The notes: generated by a model not told the origin, from the letters alone. Shown: positions 1-5,015, numbered from the stretch's first letter. The stretch: DNA of 7,944 bases from Bacillota bacterium (GCA_023431385.1 JAEYWA010000093.1:1-7944); one strand, 5' to 3'. Program-made: numbers and translations.

Positions 1-71
1 CAAAACAGGATATCCTTTTTTCCTAGGAAATCCGGCGCATAAACTGTAGCTTCCTTTAATAATGTAAACAT
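1..71 (-). CDS. iadA: Probable isoaspartyl dipeptidase (beta-aspartyl peptidase), N-terminal fragment cut by the left edge
   Basis: Only the first 23 codons are in the window; the gene runs off the left edge. They read MFTLLKEATVYAPDFLGKKD followed by ILF. The pattern of a hydrophobic strand, then V/LYAP, then G-x-x-D-I-L resembles the N-terminal strand of isoaspartyl dipeptidases (amidohydrolase superfamily), zinc enzymes that cleave beta-aspartyl dipeptides from damaged proteins or cyanophycin. The metal-binding HxH motif would lie outside the window, so the assignment rests on N-terminal resemblance alone. The ATG at 69-71 has a good SD (GGAGG, complement of 79-83) 7 nt upstream. It lies downstream of the ABC importer on the same strand but behind a terminator, so it is probably its own unit or fed by read-through. 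Another amidohydrolase is the main alternative. Confidence 0.55.
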   Translation of the reverse strand, partial: MFTLLKEATVYAPDFLGKKDILF

Positions 72-120
72 AAAATTTCCTCCGAGTTATATCATTCCTC
101 CTATCAGTAATATTGATACC

Positions 121-168
121 AAAAAAATAAGCACTTGAAGTCCGCTAATTATAAGGACCTCAAGTGCT
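121..168 (-). terminator. Intrinsic terminator closing the amino acid ABC importer operon
   Basis: Arms 130-143 (agcacttgaagtcc) and 155-168 (ggacctcaagtgct) form a 14-bp stem with one G-U pair and an 11-nt loop. Read on the minus strand the stem is followed by a U-rich tract (complement of 121-130, seven consecutive T). It lies 28 nt past the stop codon of the ATPase gene and ahead of the iadA start, so it separates the two units. Confidence 0.9.
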
Positions 169-195
169 AACTGAATGCTATATAAATGTTATTAA

Positions 196-1020
196 TTATA
201 GTACCTTTGATAAAAATTCCTTGGTTCTGTTATTTTTAGGGTTGGTGAAGATTTCTTCGGGTGTATTTTCCTCAAGTATTCTTCCTTCATCCATAAACAG
301 AACTCTTGTGGCAACCTCTCTGGCAAAGCCCATTTCATGTGTCACAATAACCATAGTCATTCCTTCATTTGCCAGTTGTTTTATAAGTTCAAGAACCTCG
401 CCTACCATTTCCGGGTCAAGTGCTGAGGTTGGTTCGTCAAAAAGAATAACTTTAGGGTTCATGGCAAGTGCACGGACGATTGCAATTCTTTGCTTCTGCC
501 CACCCGAAAGAGTTGAGGGATAAGTATTCGCTTTATCTTCAAGGCCAATTCTTTTCAATAACCGAATTGCATTTTCTTTTGCTTCTGCCTTAATCCTTTC
601 ATGGGATGTGTTGATTTCATACAAAGGCTTCTTGTTTTTTACAAATATATTTCCAAGCCCTATGAAAAAATTCCTGAATTTCTTCATACGTAAATCATGA
701 ATCCCGGTATTTACTGGCGCAAGCATTATATTGTCCAAAACAGTCTTATTGCTGAACAGGTTGAACTGTTGAAAAACCATTCCCATATGACGTCGATGTA
801 TATTAATATCAACTTTCATATCGGCAATATCAACGCCCTCAAAAATGATTGCACCGCCTGTTGGGTCCTCCATACAGTTCAGACAGCGAAGAAAGGTGCT
901 TTTGCCGCTTCCTGACGGACCAATAATGGCAACCTTTTCGCCTTCATTGATAGTAACCTTTATATCCTTTAATACTTTTAAATTACCGTAGCTTTTACTA
1001 AGGTTAATTACGTCTATCAC
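196..1020 (-). CDS. Polar amino acid ABC importer, ATP-binding protein (GlnQ/HisP type) with an insertion
   Basis: This is the cytoplasmic ATPase (274 aa) that powers the importer encoded upstream. All ABC motifs are intact: Walker A GPSGSGKST (residues 34-42), Q-loop Q84/Q85, signature LSGGQKQR (171-178), Walker B VILFDEPTSA (191-200; D195, E196), D-loop SALD and H-loop H228. Family members are usually about 240-250 aa. The extra length is a basic, aromatic-rich insertion of roughly 30-40 residues (about 103-143) between the Q-loop region and the signature helix. The start is GTG (1018-1020), chosen because a near-perfect SD AAAGGAGG (complement of 1031-1038) lies 10 nt upstream and residue 2 onward matches the family start. 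The gene overlaps the permease by 17 nt, which suggests translational coupling. It is the last gene before the terminator. Substrate cannot be read from the ATPase. Confidence 0.96.
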   Translation of the reverse strand: MIDVINLSKSYGNLKVLKDIKVTINEGEKVAIIGPSGSGKSTFLRCLNCMEDPTGGAIIFEGVDIADMKVDINIHRRHMGMVFQQFNLFSNKTVLDNIMLAPVNTGIHDLRMKKFRNFFIGLGNIFVKNKKPLYEINTSHERIKAEAKENAIRLLKRIGLEDKANTYPSTLSGGQKQRIAIVRALAMNPKVILFDEPTSALDPEMVGEVLELIKQLANEGMTMVIVTHEMGFAREVATRVLFMDEGRILEENTPEEIFTNPKNNRTKEFLSKVL

Positions 1021-1714
1021 TCTTTCTTAGCCTCCTTTCCATTACTTTTATAAGCGATGCAATTATTATAACTAATACAATATAAATTAACGCCATAACG
1101 AGGTATGGAACCATAAACTCGTAACTATTTGTACCTATATAGTTAAATGCAACATACAGATCCGCCGCACCCACAAAGCTTACAACAGACGTTTCCTTTA
1201 TGAGGGCTATAAATTCATTTCCCAATGTAGGAAGTATATTTTTAATAGCTTGTGGAACAACTATCTTGAGCATAGTGACTCTATAGCTCAAACCCAGAGC
1301 ACGGCCTGCCTCCATCTGCCCAGGGTCCACAGACATAATACCGCCTCTCATTATTTCTGAAACATACGCACCGCTATTTAATCCGAATACCAACACGCAT
1401 ACATTTAGTGCCGGCAGGTTTATGCCTAATAAAGGCAAAATGACATAATAAGCTACCAGAAGCTGCACAACTACAGGCGTACCTCTGAATAACCCAACAT
1501 AAAAATTGCATATTTTGTCCAGTATTTTAGGCAACCTTTTGTACTTGGGCAACACTTTAACAATTGCTATTATTGTTCCGATAATAATTCCTATAGCAAG
1601 CCCGACAATAGCTATAACCAGCGTATTTTTAAGACCTATCAGAACTTTTTCATAGCCATTATTTTCATAAAATATTTCCCAGAACTTCATTATCTTTTTA
1701 TCAAAATTCCCCAT
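1004..1714 (-). CDS. Polar amino acid ABC importer, permease (GlnP/HisM type)
   Basis: Integral membrane subunit, 236 aa from the preferred start. Hydrophobic segments appear near residues 28-54, 80-120, 160-190 and 203-222, as in the His/Glu/Gln/Arg permease family. The cytoplasmic EAA coupling loop is clear (about 134-157: MEAGRALGLSYRVTMLKIVV, with the conserved EA...G and a following PQAI). It is preceded by the family hallmarks FRGTPVVVQL and LNSGAYVSEIMRGG. Two in-frame ATGs are six bases apart (1718-1720 and 1712-1714). The SD AAGGG (complement of 1721-1725) abuts the first but sits 6 nt from the second, so the second is preferred. Only one permease is present, so the channel is presumably a homodimer. 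It follows the permuted binding protein gene after 80 nt holding a hairpin, and its 3' end overlaps the ATPase start. Confidence 0.95.
   Translation of the reverse strand: MGNFDKKIMKFWEIFYENNGYEKVLIGLKNTLVIAIVGLAIGIIIGTIIAIVKVLPKYKRLPKILDKICNFYVGLFRGTPVVVQLLVAYYVILPLLGINLPALNVCVLVFGLNSGAYVSEIMRGGIMSVDPGQMEAGRALGLSYRVTMLKIVVPQAIKNILPTLGNEFIALIKETSVVSFVGAADLYVAFNYIGTNSYEFMVPYLVMALIYIVLVIIIASLIKVMERRLRKSDRRN
1031..1038 (-). promoter_or_regulatory. Strong SD that fixes the GTG start of the ATPase gene
   Basis: On the minus strand this reads AAAGGAGG, 10 nt upstream of the GTG at 1018-1020. It lies inside the permease coding region, so ribosomes finishing the permease could pass directly to the ATPase start. 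Confidence 0.8.
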
Positions 1715-1737
1715 AATCATCCCTTATAGATACATAA

Positions 1738-1770
1738 ATACAATGCTCAAATAATGCCAGAGCATTGTAT
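1738..1770 (-). promoter_or_regulatory. Perfect 11-bp intercistronic hairpin between binding protein and permease genes
   Basis: Arms atacaatgctc (1738-1748) and gagcattgtat (1760-1770) are perfect inverted repeats around an 11-nt loop. In the minus-strand transcript the hairpin follows the binding protein stop codon by 24 nt and precedes the permease. It is followed by UUUAUGUAUCUAU, a poor U-tract, so it is not a full terminator. By analogy with intercistronic hairpins in other binding-protein-dependent importer operons, it may act as a partial terminator or as a 3' stabiliser. Either would give more receptor than permease. The role is inference; the hairpin is seen. Confidence 0.6.
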
Positions 1771-1794
1771 AAATGCGTTTTCTTTTAATTAAGT

Positions 1795-2646
1795 TTAATT
1801 AAGTTCGTTTATTGCTTTTGTAATGCTTTGAGCAGGAGCTTCATCAATAATTACATATTTAATATTTCCATTAAGCATATCCTGAACTGCCAGAGAACCC
1901 GATTTATAGCCTACGCTCTTAACCTCAAAACCTTCGAAGCCCCAATCCTTGTCACCTTCAACATAGAATTGTCCGGTTGTGCCATTCTGTACACCGATCT
2001 TTACATCGCTTTTTAAGCCCTTAAGAATGGCTTCAACATCCTCTTTTGTTTTACAATTGTCGAAGGTTGTATCTGAATCCTTGACAATAACTCTTTGAGC
2101 CGCATTATAGTATTTGTCGGTAAATGCTACATATTCTTTTCTGTCCTCTTTTATCGTGAGGCCGGCCATGGCTATGTCTGCTTTGCCTTGACCTACTGAA
2201 AGGCAAACAGCATCAAAATCCATATTGCTTATAACAAGCTCTTTTCCTAGATGCTTGGCAAGAAGAGCTGCAATTTCCATGTCAATACCGTAATACTTAT
2301 CACCCTTAGTATACTCAAAAGGCTCGAACGCTGCATTTGTAGCTACAACAAGCTGATCCTTGCCACTGTCAAGTTTGGCAGATGTAACAGCCTCAGGTGT
2401 GCCGTCACCGAAGTACTTATTGCATATTTTGTCAAAGGTTCCATCTTTCTGAATAGATGCTATGAATTCATTTACCTTTGAAAGCAGTTCCGGTTGATTC
2501 TTGTCTACACCAAATGCATATTCCTCTTCAGTTAACGGGATGTTAATAACCTTAACCTTGGACCCGCTGTCGGCTGAACCGCACCCTGTAAGCACAACGC
2601 CTAACAGCATAAACATTACAATTGCCAGTGAAATTACTTTTTTCAT
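1795..2646 (-). CDS. Circularly permuted solute-binding lipoprotein (SBP_bac_3 fold) of the amino acid importer
   Basis: Membrane-anchored receptor, 283 aa. A lipoprotein signal occupies residues 1-22 (hydrophobic core, lipobox LTGC, C22). The mature part has an unusual order. Residues 31-80 (strand VINIPLTEEEYAFGV, then helices with PELLSKVNEF, KDGTFDKICNKYFG) match what is normally the C-terminal end of amino acid binding proteins. A linker (81-97) leads into what is normally the N-terminus: QLVVATNAAFEPFEY (98-112), YGIDMEIA with D122, then AGLTIKEDR with the likely carboxylate-binding R169, and finally VIIDEAPAQ with D268. The protein stops at ...ITKAINELN, exactly where the displaced piece would continue. 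All parts of both lobes are present once, so it should fold and bind an amino acid. The ATG has a good SD (AGGGGG, complement of 2654-2659, 7 nt away). The frame is open throughout, which argues against a broken gene. Ligand unknown. Confidence 0.93.
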   Translation of the reverse strand: MKKVISLAIVMFMLLGVVLTGCGSADSGSKVKVINIPLTEEEYAFGVDKNQPELLSKVNEFIASIQKDGTFDKICNKYFGDGTPEAVTSAKLDSGKDQLVVATNAAFEPFEYTKGDKYYGIDMEIAALLAKHLGKELVISNMDFDAVCLSVGQGKADIAMAGLTIKEDRKEYVAFTDKYYNAAQRVIVKDSDTTFDNCKTKEDVEAILKGLKSDVKIGVQNGTTGQFYVEGDKDWGFEGFEVKSVGYKSGSLAVQDMLNGNIKYVIIDEAPAQSITKAINELN

Positions 2647-2717
2647 AATAAATCCCCCTATTATTTATTTTAATAAAAATATTAATTGCCTTGTTTATAT
2701 TACCATACATTAACGCA

Positions 2718-2746
2718 TTTATATATATTTTCCATCAATAAAACAA
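2718..2746 (-). promoter_or_regulatory. Possible internal promoter for the permuted binding protein gene
   Basis: On the minus strand, TTGTTT (complement of 2741-2746) and TATAAA (complement of 2718-2723) are separated by 17 bp. The -35 matches consensus in only three positions and abuts the stop codon of the upstream binding protein gene. In such AT-rich sequence chance matches are common, so this is a weak candidate. It could let the downstream three genes be expressed without the first. Confidence 0.25.
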
Positions 2747-3538
2747 TCATTTTAAAGCATTAGCTTCTCGTACAAATCTATCGATAGAACCATCCATCAT
2801 TATTCTGTCCAGAGATTGGTCAATCATTTTAAGTAGTTCATCATTTCCTTTTTTTACGGCTACTGCAAAGCCGCCTGTTTCCTCCTTAACCTGCACCTCT
2901 GACAGGCTCAGATCATTGTTGTTTTTTTCATAATCCTTCGCGACTGGTAGTTCAATTACCATTGCATCTATTCTTTTTTCTTTCAGTTCTACTATAATAT
3001 CAGAGATTTTTCCAAGTGTTATAATCTCTGCATCCTTTATTTGCTCCTTTGCGATTTTTTCCTGGACAGTACCAGGCTGCACGCCCACCTTCTTGTCTTT
3101 GAGGTCTTCTACACTTTTTATCTTCTCCTTGTCCTCAGCTCGGACCATAACACCCTGCTTAGCTTGATAATATGTTTTTGAAAAATCAGCTGACTTAATT
3201 CTCTCTTCATCAGGCACCATTCCAGAGATAACTATATCTACCTTATCATTATTAAGTTCAGGCAAAAGTTCTTCATAGCCCATTTCAACAATTTCTAACT
3301 GTACTCCCAGGTCCTTAGAAATTTCTTCAGCAATGGATATATCTACACCGACTATAGTATCCTTTCCATTAATCAAAGCATGATATTCATATGGTGGATA
3401 ATCAGCGCTTGTACCTATAACAAGTTTGCCGCTCTTTTCGATTTTCTTCATGGTAGAACCATCTCCGCAGGCTACAATAGATATAGCCAATACAACTACC
3501 ATAGTAAGGAAAAAAATCTTTTTTAACTTACGTTTCAT
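2747..3538 (-). CDS. Canonical amino acid solute-binding lipoprotein (SBP_bac_3)
   Basis: First gene of the importer operon, 263 aa from the preferred start. It has a basic n-region (MKRKLKK), a hydrophobic core and a lipobox ending in C24 (IVAC). The mature protein keeps the normal family order: KLVIGTSADYPPYEY (38-52), VGVDISIAEE with D66, SGMVPDEER with the probable carboxylate-binding R113, KVGVQPGTVQE (150-160), RIDAMVIELPVA (189-200), and at the C-terminus GGFAVAVKKGNDELL, then MMDGSIDRF. At the position that is usually Asp in VDAVVxD motifs it has Glu196. An in-frame ATG lies seven codons upstream (3557-3559) but lacks an SD. For the chosen ATG (3536-3538) an AGGGG at about 11 nt and a GGAG at 2 nt are available, neither ideal. 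It presumably delivers ligand to the same permease as the next gene, or recruits a different substrate. Confidence 0.93.
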   Translation of the reverse strand: MKRKLKKIFFLTMVVVLAISIVACGDGSTMKKIEKSGKLVIGTSADYPPYEYHALINGKDTIVGVDISIAEEISKDLGVQLEIVEMGYEELLPELNNDKVDIVISGMVPDEERIKSADFSKTYYQAKQGVMVRAEDKEKIKSVEDLKDKKVGVQPGTVQEKIAKEQIKDAEIITLGKISDIIVELKEKRIDAMVIELPVAKDYEKNNNDLSLSEVQVKEETGGFAVAVKKGNDELLKMIDQSLDRIMMDGSIDRFVREANALK

Positions 3539-3584
3539 TTCTCCGATAACCCCTACCATTCTATATTTATTGATTCCATTCTAA

Positions 3585-3613
3585 ATTATATTAGATAATG
3601 CATAAAAATTCAA
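3585..3613 (-). promoter_or_regulatory. Sigma-A-type promoter of the amino acid importer operon
   Basis: On the minus strand, TTGAAT (complement of 3608-3613) and a consensus TATAAT (complement of 3585-3590) are separated by exactly 17 bp. Transcription would begin near 3578, about 40 nt ahead of the binding protein ATG at 3538. It is one of the two best promoter matches in the window. Confidence 0.75.
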
Positions 3614-3748
3614 CAATGTGTATAAATATTTTGTTATAAAATGTCGGATTTATTCACTGGTAACAGTTTTCTTGGCTTTAGTTAATAGAGTCTATTACTC
3701 AATTAACAAGGAAATAATCTCATATTACAATCTTTGCAAGGATTTCGG

Positions 3749-3766
3749 CGTAACATAAAAGTTACG
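3749..3766 (+). promoter_or_regulatory. Small hairpin directly upstream of a strong SD
   Basis: The sequence cgtaac-ataaaa-gttacg forms a 6-bp stem whose last base is the first base of the SD-like GAGGTGAT. If transcribed on the plus strand it could affect access to that SD. There is no U-tract, so it is not a terminator. Confidence 0.3.
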
Positions 3767-3775
3767 AGGTGATAG

Positions 3776-3805
3776 ATGTCCAAGTGTCCAGTGTCCTTTC
3801 AGTAG
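3776..3805 (+). CDS. Possible 9-residue leader peptide upstream of the L,D-transpeptidase gene
   Basis: An ATG at 3776 opens a frame reading MSKCPVSFQ and ends at TAG (3803-3805). It is preceded by GAGGTGAT (3766-3773), an 8-nt perfect match to the complement of the 16S rRNA tail. Its GAGG core is 6 nt from the ATG, a better ribosome site than most full genes here have. Two copies of agtgtc inside the ORF (3783-3788 and 3790-3795) can each pair with gacact at 3814-3819, so mutually exclusive hairpins are possible. No homologue is known to me, and its transcription is unproven. It may be chance. Confidence 0.3.
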   Translation: MSKCPVSFQ

Positions 3806-3865
3806 ATATTAATGACACTATTTCCTTTATAAAATCATTTCAAAAAATGGTAATTATTATTAAGC

Positions 3866-3882
3866 TACATTCGTAGAATGTA
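3866..3882. promoter_or_regulatory. Palindromic operator candidate TACATTC-GTA-GAATGTA
   Basis: This perfect 7-bp inverted repeat around a 3-bp centre lies 38 bp upstream of the L,D-transpeptidase ATG. The size and symmetry suit a dimeric regulator. As RNA it would be a weak hairpin without a U-tract. I do not recognise the regulator; it differs from the BlaI/MecI, PerR and LexA consensus sites I considered. Confidence 0.35.
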
Positions 3883-3904
3883 TATTGTCAATTTAATTAA
3901 ATTC

Positions 3905-3912
3905 AGGGGTGG
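3905..3912 (+). promoter_or_regulatory. SD that decides the start of the L,D-transpeptidase gene
   Basis: AGGGGTGG lies 8 nt upstream of the ATG at 3921-3923. The in-frame GTG at 3909-3911 is embedded in this SD and has none of its own, so it is not the start. Confidence 0.75.
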
Positions 3913-3920
3913 ACAAGAAA

Positions 3921-5015
3921 ATGGGAAAACGAATTCTATTTATTGGTACTTTGGTTATGACTCTGGTTATACAGAGTGCAACCGTAAGCTGTGCAGAAAA
4001 CAAAACCGTAACGGAGACAAAGAATCTGGATGCAGCAGTAACAAGTACTACACAGGAGCAGAAGGAACAGAAGGATTTTCAGAATCAATTGAATCAGGAG
4101 GATATTTCAAAGCTACAGGAACAGTTAAAGAAAGACCAGGATGAATTAAAAAAGAATCAGGAACAGCTAAGAAAAGATCAAGATGAATTGAAACAGAATC
4201 AGGATCAGCTAAAAAAGGATCAGGAACAATTAAAGATGGATCAGGAGCAATTACATAAAGATCAGGAACAGTTAAAGAAGAATCAGGAGCAATTACAAAA
4301 GGAATATGAGAAGCTGGAAAGTCAGGATAAGAAGAAAATGCTCAGTTCAGAACTAAACAGCGGTACATATTTAAAATATATAAAGGAACTAGGTTATTAT
4401 AAAGCTGTCTATACAGATCAAAAACTGAATACAAGAAATGCAGTACTGTTATTTCAAAGCGATCATAACATGAGCCTTACAGGAGTTTGGGATAATGCTA
4501 CCAAGGAAATGCTTATTAACAGGCTTCTCAGTAAAGAACTTACATACGCTGATAAAATCTCAAAAGCGCCTACAACCGGTAAATGGATAGCTGTTAATAA
4601 AACTAAAAGAATTTTGACCCTCTATAACGGTAAAAAAGTAATAAAAAAGTATCCTGTAGCCGTGGGAAACCCACACACCCTGACCAAGTCCGGCAAGTAT
4701 TTCATCAATAACAAGATTATTGATCCAGACTGGGGCGGAGGAGGCTTTGCCGACCCAATAAAGGGAGGTACTCCTGAAAATCCCCTTGGCAGCCGCTGGA
4801 TGGGCATCAACAGAACAGACGGTTCTTATGGAATTCATGGAACAAACTCCTTTTATTCGATTGGGAAGTTCGTATCACACGGTTGTATAAGAATGCAGAA
4901 TTACATGGTTGAAGAACTTTTCCCCCTCGTTCCAATGAAAGCTCCCGTTTGGGTAGGTACACAGTCTGAATTAAAAACCTGGGGCATTTCTCAGGATGCG
5001 TTTACCGGCAAGTGA
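3921..5015 (+). CDS. Secreted L,D-transpeptidase (YkuD) with heptad-repeat stalk and peptidoglycan-binding-like domain
   Basis: Cell-wall enzyme, 364 aa, expected to form or remodel peptidoglycan crosslinks outside the membrane. Residues 1-25 are a signal peptide (MGKR, hydrophobic core, SCA). C24 is not in a clean lipobox because T occupies the -3 position. A Gln/Lys/Glu-rich region leads to a stalk with leucines at exactly every seventh residue from 69 to 132. Residues about 147-204 resemble a PG_binding_1 repeat (NAVLLFQSDHNMSLTGVWDN). Residues about 221-346 are the YkuD domain, with HGTN (306-309) and the catalytic SHGCIR motif (319-324; nucleophile C322, codon 4884-4886). The conserved stretch GGTPENPLGSRWMGI is also present. 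No other gene is on the same strand within 450 bp either side, so it is probably monocistronic. It could act in vegetative wall or spore cortex; the sequence does not decide. Confidence 0.95.
   Translation: MGKRILFIGTLVMTLVIQSATVSCAENKTVTETKNLDAAVTSTTQEQKEQKDFQNQLNQEDISKLQEQLKKDQDELKKNQEQLRKDQDELKQNQDQLKKDQEQLKMDQEQLHKDQEQLKKNQEQLQKEYEKLESQDKKKMLSSELNSGTYLKYIKELGYYKAVYTDQKLNTRNAVLLFQSDHNMSLTGVWDNATKEMLINRLLSKELTYADKISKAPTTGKWIAVNKTKRILTLYNGKKVIKKYPVAVGNPHTLTKSGKYFINNKIIDPDWGGGGFADPIKGGTPENPLGSRWMGINRTDGSYGIHGTNSFYSIGKFVSHGCIRMQNYMVEELFPLVPMKAPVWVGTQSELKTWGISQDAFTGK
4128..4316 (+). repeat. Nine 21-bp tandem units encoding heptads of the type K-K-D-Q-E-Q-L
   Basis: Units KKDQDEL, KKNQEQL, RKDQDEL, KQNQDQL, KKDQEQL, KMDQEQL, HKDQEQL and KKNQEQL follow without gaps (residues 70-125), then a degenerate QKEYEKL (126-132). 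At DNA level each is a 21-bp direct repeat with third-position and a few coding differences (for example gatcaggaacag versus gatcaggagcaa). The pattern predicts a long charged alpha-helix or coiled coil that spaces the catalytic part from its anchor. In-phase repeats of this kind can change number by slippage without breaking the frame. Confidence 0.92.

Larger units (their letters stand above)
3539..3920. other. Divergent intergenic region between the importer operon and the L,D-transpeptidase gene
   Basis: This 382-bp AT-rich stretch holds the minus-strand promoter at 3585-3613, a small hairpin at 3749-3766 feeding into a strong SD, a possible 9-codon leader ORF at 3776-3805, close repeats of TGTCC, and a palindrome at 3866-3882. 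No convincing sigma-A promoter for the plus-strand gene was found. The best candidates are TTGCAA at 3734-3739 with TAAAAG 16 bp downstream, and an isolated TATAAA at 3828-3833. No tRNA or known riboswitch consensus was recognised. Confidence 0.6.

Noticed and set aside
87..102. Second SD (AGGAGG, complement of 97-102) with a two-codon ORF ATG ATA TAA on the minus strand
   Set aside because: The SD is only 1 nt from that ATG and too far from the iadA ATG; it is probably chance in purine-rich leader sequence.
102..118. Imperfect palindrome TATCA-N7-TGATA upstream of iadA
   Set aside because: Only 5 bp per arm in AT-rich sequence; too weak to call an operator.
1795..2646. Odd domain order explained by a frameshift, gene fusion or assembly error
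   Set aside because: A single uninterrupted frame carries its own lipoprotein signal, every family element occurs exactly once, and start and stop lie at sensible domain edges with normal gene spacing.
3909..3920. GTG at 3909 as the start of the L,D-transpeptidase
   Set aside because: It lies inside the SD that serves the ATG at 3921 and has no SD itself; the extra residues also weaken the signal peptide n-region.
4128..4316. 21-bp repeats as a CRISPR-like or non-coding array
   Set aside because: The repeats are contiguous without spacers and keep the reading frame of a clear protein-coding gene.
4560..4838. Minus-strand open frames within the L,D-transpeptidase and asd genes
   Set aside because: They are antisense shadows of well-supported genes, with no ribosome sites or family resemblance.
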